Both the position numbers and the translations under genes were made by a program. From Phallusia mammillata (Eukaryota > Chordata > Ascidiacea > Phlebobranchia > Ascidiidae), in NCBI GenBank assembly GCA_003260075.1, contig QLIY01000078.1, positions 119,090 through 183,089 of the forward strand: a stretch of DNA of 64,000 bases, in the 5' to 3' direction. The notes beneath the pieces were generated by a model that worked only from the letters and a program-made list of their open reading frames with translations, did not search any database and was not told the DNA's origin. Positions 54,109 through 64,000 of this stretch are shown here, in pieces (position 1 is the stretch's first letter; each line of letters starts with the position of its first letter).

Positions 54109-56334
54109 CTAATAACAAACAGCATTTCCGTTGCTACACGAACAACTAAATCTTCCATAACACGCTCTCTGGCTCGCTCCGGTGGCAAGAGGACACATTA
54201 CGTAGCAGGAATCTCGGCAGAATGGTTTTGGATTATCCTCCGGGAGACAGACGCAGTTTTCAGGCTCCCCTGTGGGAGAAAGTCCTCCCACTCTGCTTAC
54301 AAGGCGATAACTGATGTTGTGTGAGATACAGCTGCCAGTAGGCGGGCATGAAATGGAACAAGTACGATCTGTAAAAGAAACAAATGCTTGGTTGGTGTGT
54401 AAGCTTCGAGAACAGTGGAGTTTTTTCTTAAGGATCGGTTTTAATTAACTCAGGTTCGTCGATTTTTCGTGCTGGTTTGGTCAAATGTGAAATATGTAAT
54501 TAGTTTGTTTTGTAAGGCGATTTAAATTTACTAAACCGGCTGTACATGTTGTTTTGGGGGAATTTGAGTCTGGCTCTAAAGCAGTGGTTCCCAACCTTTT
54601 TTGTTACATTCCTCCCTTCGCCCATTTTCAAACTATTCATTCCTCCCCATATGACGAAAACATATATAGCATGAAAAATTATAGCAATTTAAAATATCTT
54701 CAAATTTATTTCACATTATAATCTCTGAAATATGTTGTAATGTGGCCGTACGGCAGGGGTGGGCAACCTTTGTTACTGTAGGGCCAATTATAAATGTCAA
54801 AACTGCGTCGCGGGCCGCATCTGTGTATAACACAAAGTGATTTTGCTTGGTTTCTTACCAAATATGCTTAACTACAAGTATAATTCGTATTTGATTCTAG
54901 CCATATTTTGCCAGGTCTCAAAAAACTAGCATCAGGCGCATTAATCAGCTCAAAAATATGTAATAATTGGACTCGTTTGCCAGTACTTTTCAAATCCAAG
55001 CGTCTCTGCGGGCCGCACAACCGTTAATAAAGAGCCGCATGCGGCCCGCGGGCCGCAGATTGCCCACCCCTGCCGTACGGCCTCAGGAACAGACAGATTG
55101 TCAAAAAACAAAAACGTTGAAACAATGGACTTTGTTACGACAATAATCAATTAATTTCAGCGCCTGAAACGTAACATGCGGCCGTATATACAAGTAGACC
55201 TTATAATTAGGGATGTCTGTTTCAGAATCCTTGGCAACCGGTTCAAAATGTGAACTGCATACAAATTATAATGGACATTTCTAATGTATTTTTTTTACAG
55301 TTTTTATGAAATTCATCCCCTGAACTCATAAAATTCCTCCCTAGGGAGGAATTCCTCCCCGGTTGGGAACCACTGCTCTAAAGTCTCGTGAATTTTCAAC
55401 CCCGTTGGCGAGTAAACATAACAACTAAAAATAAAGAAAGAAACACTTAGGGAAAAAACATGTCACTTTCCACGACTTCATTTGAACAAGTAAGTTAAAA
55501 TGAGTTTGAACTGGTATGCTTTCTTGAGACAAAAGTACTAGAGCAGAGGTGGGCAATTCATTTTTAAAAGGGGCCACATAAGAAACCTGACTTATGTCCG
55601 AGGGCCAAACCAACGATAACTTGGTTAAACTTTATTCTACATTTGAGCGTTGTAATGCAAATATTTATAGTTTGCATAAAAAAGCGGGCAAATTGACATG
55701 AAAAATAGCAATTTAGCTTGCAATATTATGCAGCAATGTTAAAACCCAAAGTTTTTATTCAATTAGGTTGATCAAATTCGCGTTTAAGCTTTCCAGTTTG
55801 TAAAAATCAGATTGATGTGTTTTCTCCATCCCCGCTGTATTAATTTGACACAAAAGAGCACTATAGGCTTTATCGCGTAACAATGGGTTGAACAACTTGT
55901 GTTTTATGACGATTTTGACCAGCAGCACACGTAGCTGTTCGCCTACGCACGTGCATCACTACGTAATCATATGTAACAAATGGCTTTTTAAAATAACAGC
56001 AAAATTGCCGTATTTCATGCATAGCATAAATAGACCTATATTGGATTGATGTTTTAATTTGCTTAAACCTCACGCGGGCCAGACAGGGACAGCCAACGGG
56101 CCGGATGTGACCCGCGGGCCGTAAAATGCCCTGTACTAGAGGGTCAAACTAACGAAATTCGTAGATTATTTTTTAAAGCAATATTTAGGTGAACAATGGT
56201 CTCCAAATTAACAGACACATTTATTTTAAAGCTTAATACCGAAGGCATTAGCTACCTGGCAGTGGTGTTAAATGAGTTCGTTGCATTCTCTCCCAGTCGG
56301 TTGGGTCGTCGCTCTCGCGCAGCACCTTACGGTA

Positions 56335-56409
<75 letters not shown>

Positions 56410-59400
56410 ACAATTTCTGTGTGGTGGAGTTGATAGTAGAAAGTCGAACCACACAGCCGAACGATATCGCACGAGGATCCAACATCGCCAAGTAATTTTC
56501 TGAAAACCAAATATTTCGTTAAGGTGAGAAGCTAATTTTAGAGAGAAATCGGATTAAGTCTGACGCAGGCTGTTGATTGAACCTTACTATTTTGAAGTAT
56601 GACGCATGTTTTTGCGTAAACGTTTTGCATTCAACTGGTGGTAATGGAAAATAGAGATTGGTTTAAAATTTGGAATTCAAATTTATTTGTATTTGACTTC
56701 AATTAAAAAACACTGATTTATTTTGGACTTGTTATGTTGATTTTGTGACAATGTGAAAACCATCAAACCTAGGCGTACTTTGAAAGCTTGAAGCGGTGTT
56801 TTTTTGTGTTAATTAGTGTGTTAAACAGACTGAGGAGAAATACAACCTTTAAAATGTTGAAAACCTTCCGCACAAACGTTACTGTTTTTAATACCATTTT
56901 TATTTAAATAAAAGCCATTATTATTTTTCACCAAGCTGTAAATAGCTGCGCAACGTTGAAAAAGCTGAAGATCTCGATTGATTGATTGCTAAACCCGCTG
57001 CAGTTACATCGCATTACCGTATTAGTTTGGTCCAAACAGATGGCAGTTGTGACATTTGACCTACCGTCAGCATTTGCGGTGTCAAATACTCCGTCCAGGT
57101 ACCACTGTCTCAGTATAGAATTAACTTCAGCCGCTACGATCGCCGAGATGTTTCGGTTTCGTCTGTTCAAGTAGACTTTTACTTGGCGTGTGGTGTGTAC
57201 ATAACTTAACTCTCCTGTAAAAGTAAAACAAAGGCTTAATAGGTCGCAATTTCGAAGCACAATTCACTGTTTTAAATAGTTTTTGCTAGAAGATTTGTGA
57301 TGATTGGCAACAGTGATTGTCAAAACTATAAAAACAGTTTCGCACAAAATCGTTTGTGTGTTAATTCCGTGGGTGTTATTTGAAAGCACTTTTTACTAAA
57401 GAAAATTCTACTTGTTTACAAACGGAAACGGACACGTTTTAACTGCGTTTAAACTTTGACATTTGTATAAATATCCGTAAGACGAAATTGCCCCTTTATC
57501 GAGTTTCAAAATATAGGCGTTGAACGCAATTATTGCTGTCATACAGTTTTATTTGCAAAATGATTGACAGCGCTCTCTATAACCAAAATGATTTGCCAAC
57601 GACAATGTACCTGTATAATTCAATCGCAAAATAATCGCTCAGACGAAGCTACTAAAGGGCAAATGGTCGGGGCAAAAATGGGCATCGGTTATTTGAGTTC
57701 GTGAAATCTTGCGATTTGAGCCGTGAGAAATATTATACAACTGTAATTATCAAAATATTTGCGTTCGTGTTGGGCGTCTAAGAAATCGTTGCTTTCCTGC
57801 TTGCAACACCAAAACCAGGTGTGGGAGTAACACACGGCCCAAAACTCATTAAACTTTTTCTTCGTTTCCGCAATAACCAACAATTTGTTACTGATAGCAT
57901 CGGCAGGTCGTAGCCTTTGCCCAAGCCAGAACCAAATGCAGTTATTGGTGAGCGTTTATTTGGGGTGTGCCATGTTGTCGAACGCACCTTTTAAGTTTCA
58001 CGCCAACTTAAAGTGGTAAACAATTTTGCTGGTGATATTTTTAAGATGACTACGGATAATTTTATCGGTTCAAAATGGCGGCTTCTGATTAAGCGAGATG
58101 ACTTCCTAAGTTTTATGACAAAGATATGGTCGGTATGGTCTAAATTTGTCAGCAGATCGTTATGGGCCGCAGAAATGTATTTTAATTTTGTGGGCCACAA
58201 ACATAGGCCTACCATATTTCCATTCCAGAAAAGGAGGACACATTGTCAAAAAGAATATATACTTCAAGCGGCTCCCCAAAAATGAAAGCGTCAGAAACTA
58301 GACGGTATACCATAGTTTGGATAAAGTTTAACGTTTATCACATCACAACACTAAAATAAGCTTGTAATTTCAAACAATGTAAAACACACCTGTATACTTT
58401 AAGTAGGTGAAAAAATAAAATAAGCTGAAGATGTATATTTGGCTGTTTTCAAAGGCATAATTGTGGGGGGGGGGGGGGGGGAAATTCTTTATAAAGGAGG
58501 ACATTTGGGCACTTTTTCTTGTCCTCGGAGGACAATTTAGTTTTTGTTAAAAAGGAGGACATGTCCTCCAAAAAGAGGACGTATGGTAGGCCTACACAAA
58601 CATAAAATTAGGTTTACCGGTTTGGGAATCAAGTTTACTGCCGAAGGTGCTATTTATGCGAGTAGCAACGATTGGTTTAATACCCTCTGAATTAAGAGAT
58701 TTTCAGCACTGCTGTTAAACATTTCTCCCAAGGTGTTCAGTCTTTTTCGTATGTATCTCTAACAGTTTCAAACTACTTTGTTTTTATCTGGGATTAATTA
58801 CATAATGCAGTACATTGCAACGTTTATAGGCCTATGCTAGAAAACTAAATGTTTGAATAAGGCTTACTAAAAAAATCAATTTTTTTAATCGCGGCAATGT
58901 TTAAGTAAATAAACAAAATAAAAACGTCAAAGAAATGATTTTTTTTTTCGAAACAAAACAATGCTATTAAATTCCGCTAAAGTACAAAATAAAAAAATGC
59001 CTTAGTATAGCATTTTGATTTCTAAAGATAATTGAAACTGAGAGTCAGAAAAGCCACTTTGTGGACTCCCCAGTATACAAACGATGTTCTTTTGGAACAC
59101 ATGCTAAACTATCACATTACGTGAATCTGTATTATTATTCATTCGATTGACCGGGTTTTCGCTTAAGTTTATGTAACATAAATTTAAGTTCTCCGCTCAA
59201 CCCTAATTAACGAAAGAAAAATTTTTAACAGATTTGTAACTAGACCTACCTAACAAAAAACTTTTGACCTTGCAGGGCAATCGCGATGTTGTACAACAAT
59301 TTTAGCGATTAAAAATACGTTCATTGATTAAAACAACCATAAATGTATTAAGATTTATGTTTATTTGAGGAATTCCAGTCACGATTAATGCAAATCTTGA

Positions 59401-60321
59401 TAGAAAAAGGAGCAATAATTGCAGTATAACGCTTGAAAATTTTTTGGTCATTCTCACAATGTCAAACCCCACTAACATTAACTACATTAAAATGTATTTT
59501 GAAAGGATCATAAATCATCTACAGGTACTCACTGACTTTCTCGCTATTACTAATTTGGTGTTATAAAAAAGCTGAAATTACCTTCTTTGAGATAACGACG
59601 AGCAAATTCGTTGTAGATAAAGGGAAGATCGCTGTACATGAGGTGGATAGCTCGGCTGTCTGCAAGTGCCGAGAAAAATTGGTGCCATCGCAATGAATTC
59701 AAACCGTGCGCCTTACGAATTTCGTTGTGAGATTTGAGACAAACTAACTCATGCTGGGCCAAACTTCGATTGGGAAACAGAAACATGATATCTGCGAATC
59801 AAATGAAAAGTATTTACCAATTATTAAATCGTTTTAATAGTTTCTTTTTGCGGTATTATTCAGCATTACAAAAAAATAATTCCAACCTTCTGTGTTTTTT
59901 TATGACACAGATGCTTTTTTGACAAACGTGTTTGAACACTAATCGAAATTAAATATCGAACCGTTGATTTTAAAAGCATGGCTCTCAATAAATGACCGTA
60001 TTGTTAGCAGTATGCATTACAGCAACATCGTGTTTTACTTATTGCTTTTTTGCTTAGCTAACTAACAAAAAGTCTATTTCTATTTTTTACATATTCTATA
60101 AATATCAAATTATTTTTTTGGTACTGTCGATCACAATATATCTTAAGACGTAACAGATTTAGAGATTCAACAAATCTGCAAAAAAAGATATATTTTAAAG
60201 AAATTAACGACAGAAAATTACCTTCTAAGTTACCACGAGGCGTGTCGTTAGCGGTGGTATTTTGTCCTTTTGATGTTTCCACGAAAAAAGTTGCATAAAT
60301 TACAACAATAGCAAGCCTCAT
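54109..60321 (-). CDS. secreted CAP/CRISP-like protein with Cys-rich tail (5 exons, one disrupted by a G run)
   Basis: Exons 5' to 3': 60222-60321, 59582-59791, 57065-57214, 56256-56499, 54109-54368; all junctions are phase 1. Exon 1 is a signal peptide (MRLAIVVIYATFFVETSKG). Exon 2 opens the CAP fold with LKSHNEIRKAHGLNSLRW and ALADSRAIHL. Exon 3 holds AAEVNSILRQWYLD, like the helix with W-x-x-E. Exon 4 (ENYLAMLDPRAISFGC, then VVRLSTIN) aligns with the HFTQxVW...GC region but has lost its key His and Trp. It is interrupted by a 74-nt G run that shifts frame by one. Exon 5 gives 12 Cys (for example ENCVCLPEDNPKPFC) and ends at a stop. Without exon 4 the remaining exons still join in frame (239 aa). 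The CAP assignment rests on motifs only. Confidence 0.68.
54582..55375. mobile_element. hAT-type MITE, 8-bp TSD, hosting a nested element
   Basis: Ends CAGTGGTTCCCAACC and GGTTGGGAACCACTG are perfect inverted repeats. CTCTAAAG flanks both sides (54574-54581, 55376-55383). Removing the nested element leaves about 467 bp. Lies in the last intron of the CAP-like gene. Confidence 0.93.
54754..55072. mobile_element. hAT-type MITE nested in the element at 54582-55375
   Basis: 319 bp with ends CAGGGGTGGGCAACC and GATTGCCCACCCCTG. It is flanked by exact copies of the palindromic octamer CCGTACGG (54746-54753, 55073-55080). The interior includes GGGCCGC-rich segments. Confidence 0.93.
55544..56133. 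mobile_element. hAT-type MITE, 8-bp TSD
   Basis: 590 bp with left end CAGAGGTGGGCAATTC and right end aaaatgccctg, related to the GGGTGGGCAA family nearby. TACTAGAG is duplicated exactly at 55536-55543 and 56134-56141. Confidence 0.88.
56335..56408 (+). repeat. G run (74 nt) inside a CAP-like gene exon
   Basis: Read on the minus strand it would encode polyproline between TTQKLY and YRKVLRESD. Both flanks are open in the proper frames with a good acceptor (56500-56501) and donor (56254-56255), but the run length puts them one base out of register. Most likely missing sequence filled with G. Confidence 0.7.
58204..58594. mobile_element. MITE with TAGGCCTACCATA ends and 8-bp TSD
   Basis: 391 bp with 13-bp perfect inverted ends (TAGGCCTACCATA, TATGGTAGGCCTA). 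It is flanked by exact CACAAACA octamers (58196-58203, 58595-58602). A 17-nt G run lies at 58465-58481. Repeated ggaggaca phrases fill the right half. A related fragment is at 14735-14914. The octamer duplication fits hAT, though the ends are not the usual CAG. Confidence 0.85.
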
Positions 60322-60958
60322 GATTGAACTCTAATCTTTAATGCAATGAGCTGAATCTATAAAATAAAAACTATCGGTTTCTGAATATGAAGTATTGACT
60401 AGATGCAAAAAGATGGTATAACTGGAAGACATTTTTTACTCAAAAACTCACATCGTATATGTACAAACCTGATTAAAATAGTTTTATCAGTTTTATAAAC
60501 CCGTGGGCTTCCTCTACCTGAACTGCTATTATAGCATATTTAAATATCCATTGGCAACCGTGTTTTACCAATGAACTCCAGGCTTTAAATATAAGTCGTA
60601 AGAAGGCCTTTTTTGGTATTGCGCGTTCGTCAGTGCAACATATTCACTTCTTTTCTTTCAAAAGGTTGGCGACCCTTTTCCTCAACGAAACAAAATTAGC
60701 TCCTATCTCGTCTTATGGGATTAAATTGAATATTATATTTAGTGCCACATGTCAATTTATGTGACCACACAATTTCCACAAATCGAAATGCCCAAAAAAG
60801 CACCAAACACGTCGTCTTGCAAAAAAAAATTTCCCACTTCTTGGTAAATAAATTTAATGCACCAAGCTATTAGTAGATATCAACACAATTATCGGTCGCT
60901 TTTACACCACTGAACTTGTTTTATCGCTACGGTGGTGCGAGTTTGCAGCCGCGCGATC

Positions 60959-61017
<59 letters not shown>

Positions 61018-63484
61018 AATAAGCTATTGCTGCCAGGCATAATGTATGACCAAGTATTGTCTTGCAAGTTATGTCATTATCCTGATGTATAGGACGTCGA
61101 AACGTCGATTGTTTACAATAAAACTGCTGGATGAGGCAATACTTGGTAAACAACACAATACCTTTATGAAAACTCCGTACCTAATAAAACAATTGTAAAG
61201 TTTCTTAAATTTAAGAGAAACTTGCTAGCATCATATACCCTGACAACCTATGCATATAACAGAGCTTATTAATGAATTGAAATTTGTTAAACATATTAAC
61301 ACATATTTAGGTAAACTATTCACGGTTTTAATAATCGGAGCAAAAAATCGTTATGTTCTACACAAATATACTGGCTCTGATTTTTTTGCTCAGAATAACA
61401 CATATTGATTTGCAATTTCCTTTGGTATTATAAGTCATCGATACTTTATATGTTATGCAAATTAGATATTTCGTTCGGAGAATGCCAGCCTAATTGGAAC
61501 GTAATTCCTCCACTCCTAAATAATTCCTGGAATGTTTTGGTTTTCTCAAAACACCGACCAACGTCAGTTTTTGCTAATCATTCCAACTTTTAAGACACGG
61601 CACGCGTTTCAAAGCTAAAATTCGCATAAATCGTCACGTTTATCAACATGAACTTTTGCCCAACGCCCGTTAAACTGGGTGAACATAAATATCATACCAG
61701 CGATTTCAAAATGTTAAGTTTTCAGTTTATTTTCTTACTAATTTCCAAAGCACCTCATGTCATTTACAATTACATATCCAAAAATGGTAGAAAGTTCACT
61801 TGTGATAATCGAAGGATTAAATTTCGATTTTCAGTTTCGTCGTGAATATACGAGCAAAAATTCCACACTTTTTGCGCCGTAAATAAATGTTACCGAAATA
61901 TCTGTTCGGTGTCCAGACGGCAAGCTATTTGTGTAATTTTATACAGCGTTACAACCGAATTTAACATTGAGAAAAAAATATTATGCTTATGATACGGATA
62001 GCTACATTTATTTAACACTACTTTTATTTAAAAAATTACAAACAGTTTATGATAGCAAATAGCTTTTACCGGCATAAAGCTTAGTTAAAAAAAGTTTGAT
62101 CGGTAAAATGCATTTTGCTAAAATATTGAAACCGTTTATTATGTCTATTTGTAAAACGATTTTATAACAATACTTCGGCGACTTGTTGCTGAAGTTACAA
62201 CGAACGAAATTGCGCTGTGATTCGGTGAAACTTTATAAATTATTCTGAAAAAAAAAACATAAAAGATTTTCTCATCAGTCTATCTCTCACTTCCTTAATG
62301 GTTTTTCTACAAGCTTGTCACCATATTTATACCCCGGCAATAGACTAGACTCCCAAACCTTACGCTTCCGACCGCTACCTCCTATTCTCACGTCGGTTCA
62401 AGCCGGCCTATCCCTTCCAATCCGGAACCGAATTTAGTCAAAATCTTTGCCGATGCCGCCTCTAAATTTACTCGTCGAAATCCGCTGATATTTTCTTCCA
62501 TTTGGTCGAAGGCCGTACGGAGTCGATTCTAGGTAGATTACGATCGAACGCGACCGCAGCGCATTTCTGGAAAGGGTTTGGCCGTGTCAACGCGAGACAA
62601 GCCGCCAGAAATTATCTCGCCCGGAGGTCAACGTAGCAACGCCGACGTGTTTTCTGCCGTAGTCACCACTGACGATGGCATCTTTGCGCCGGGGATTTTT
62701 CGAAATTATAAAACTTCTGTCAAGATGAGAGAATGCACTTGTTTATGTTTTGTTGTGTTAGTTTCGCTACATAAAGCTTTTCTTTTACAGTTTTGTACAA
62801 TGAATGCCTAAAGACTTGTCACGACTGGAAATCAAACGCGGCCTTAGACATAATAGATAAATTGGTGCACTAAACCGGTTTATTTAGTAGAAATCATTTC
62901 GACAAGATGACTTTGCATTCAAACTTTACAACAGTTGTGAGTTTAAATCCCGTCTTAGACTTTTTCTGGCCTTCGTCCTGCAGCATTTAAACACTTGGGA
63001 AACTAGGCCGGGGATAGTAACACCTAGGGATGTTCAAAGTAGAATATCGAATCCTTTGGATTCGAATCCATTTTTGCCGTTTATATCGGGTAATTGGAAC
63101 CGATATAAAAGTGTGCTCTCGACGTTGGTAAACATGTAAACACATGCGTTACGTTTTTACGTCGACGCCCAGTCATTGCATCAGTTGCAAAAGACGGCAA
63201 GTGACTCGTCGCCGACAAATCAGGGATACAATACCTTAACGCCAAGTTATACAACGGCTTAACGCCAAGTCACGAGTCGCTATAACAACGCCATAACGAC
63301 GGTTGTGCATTGGAAGCAGAATTAACAAGTAGCGCACTTGTTACGCATCTGTTCACGTCAATATGTTTATTCCCATAAAGACGTACCGGCGACTTTTTGC
63401 AACGTCTTACCAGCATGTAATTGTTTTCCTACTTTGACAACTAAAAACGTTTAACGGTCATAGCGTTATGCAGCCATTGGAAGC
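60322..63484. other. intergenic stretch with a G run and a possible retroelement terminus
   Basis: Contains a G run at 60961-61016 (56 nt), the small inverted repeat at 61050-61146 and a more GC-rich block at about 62340-62700 with no recognisable coding content. A hAT-like left end, cctagggatgttcaaag, occurs near 63026 without a partner. Confidence 0.45.
61050..61146 (+). repeat. inverted repeat enclosing CTGATG...GTCGAAACGTC
   Basis: CCAAGTATTG (61050-61059) pairs with CAATACTTGG (61137-61146). Between them, CTGATG (61082) and GTCGAAACGTC (61096-61106) follow hammerhead order, but the core is incomplete. It may be the terminus of a Penelope-like or similar element. Confidence 0.4.
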
Positions 63485-64000
63485 ATGGGATTGTCTGTTA
63501 ATATCGCAAAAACAGTGAAGGAACGCTGCAAAAGTCACGTTTTGAGTTGCAAAATCGCAGGTAGTTTAATTGGGATTTAAATATTTTTCACCCAATGTCC
63601 CAACTTTGTTTGCTAGGGTGCATGTTTTTGCAGTTGTTTTAGGTTAACATGTTTTTGCAGTTGTTTTAGGTTAACAAACGTTACATTGTATGCCAGGGAG
63701 TATATGTCAGTCCTCTACCACCATACAAATCAAATTGCCACAGCATGCTTACAAGATAGTAACTTCTACTGAAGAAAATAAACATCAATGTTATAAATAT
63801 TTTTCAACCTTATGCTATTTTTTGGCTTTGTGGATTTTGGGGCATTTAGTTTCAATGCAGTTGTGCAAAGATTTTTTTCCCAGTGTTTTTCTTTGTTTTG
63901 GTTGGTTCTTATTTACATTATATACAAATGAAGAATATGTTTTAAAAAGTATTAAACTAGTCTACTTTGATTGTTGTCAAGATTAATGACTGTACAGTCA
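63485..64000 (+). CDS. partial 5' end of an unrecognised two-helix membrane protein
   Basis: Proposed exon 1 is 63485-63560 (MGLSVNIAKTVKERCK...), with donor GTAGTT. It joins in phase to exon 2 from 63697 (SICQSSTTIQIKLPQHAY...), which stays open to about 63986, near the window edge. Exon 2 encodes two hydrophobic segments (YFLALWILGHLV and FFPSVFLCFGWFLF) followed by TNEEYVLK. Two closely spaced helices followed by a soluble part are compatible with, for example, PIG-H-like proteins, but no diagnostic motif was recognised. The exon 2 end and the rest of the gene are outside or uncertain. A 27-bp tandem duplication (63625-63676) lies in the intron. Confidence 0.35.

Noticed and set aside
57689-57987. 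Extra CAP-domain exon (frames with Cys and Trp, minus strand)
   Set aside because: No acceptor/donor pair in the required phase 1 and no convincing match to CAP motifs.
62340-62811. Coding exon in the GC-richer block
   Set aside because: Open frame without recognisable motifs or clear splice sites; start would not be ATG.

Overview
This window is invertebrate nuclear DNA: AT-rich, with short GT-AG introns and many small non-autonomous DNA transposons. An ascidian (sea squirt) is the most likely source. The main evidence is a pair of EGF-ZP membrane proteins built like ascidian vitelline-coat precursors, within compact chordate-like gene content. The species cannot be fixed from the sequence alone. 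All gene models below were assembled by eye from splice sites and reading-frame continuity. Exon boundaries are given, and total coding lengths close in frame unless stated.

Left third (1-20.8 kb): a rearranged Ty3/gypsy-like retroelement lies at the edge. Next come an orphan first exon of an SLC22 transporter and two tandem SLC22 genes (6240-12789 and 15278-20692). The two genes have ten exons each, with identical exon lengths. A possible small secreted Cys-containing peptide gene (13040-14050) sits between them. Introns carry hAT-type elements, palindromes and a 21-bp minisatellite.

Centre (20.9-31.6 kb): two EGF-ZP type I membrane protein genes stand head to head. The minus-strand gene has 26 exons, 1078 aa and 11 EGF-like modules. 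The plus-strand gene has 17 exons, 795 aa and 3 EGF-like modules. They share a 690-bp intergenic promoter region. Both have a signal peptide, acidic N-terminal segment, EGF modules, ZP module, furin-type tetrabasic site and one transmembrane helix. The minus gene ends tail to tail against the second SLC22 gene.

Right-centre (32-41 kb): mevalonate diphosphate decarboxylase (minus) and RGP1, a Rab6 GEF subunit (plus), are divergent housekeeping genes. The space between them, and RGP1 introns, hold an inverted-repeat element with a hammerhead-ribozyme-like core, hAT elements and a composite tRNA-derived SINE insertion.

Right third (41-64 kb): a beta-microseminoprotein-like secreted protein gene and a CAP/CRISP-like secreted protein gene, both minus strand, are separated by about 10 kb without recognisable genes. 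The CAP gene introns are packed with hAT MITEs, one nested in another. A partial unrecognised membrane-protein gene begins at the right edge.

Assembly caution: eleven long G runs, all on the plus strand, and five single Ns occur. Several are flanked by duplicated sequence, and one G run lies inside a coding exon. These look like assembly junctions rather than biology.
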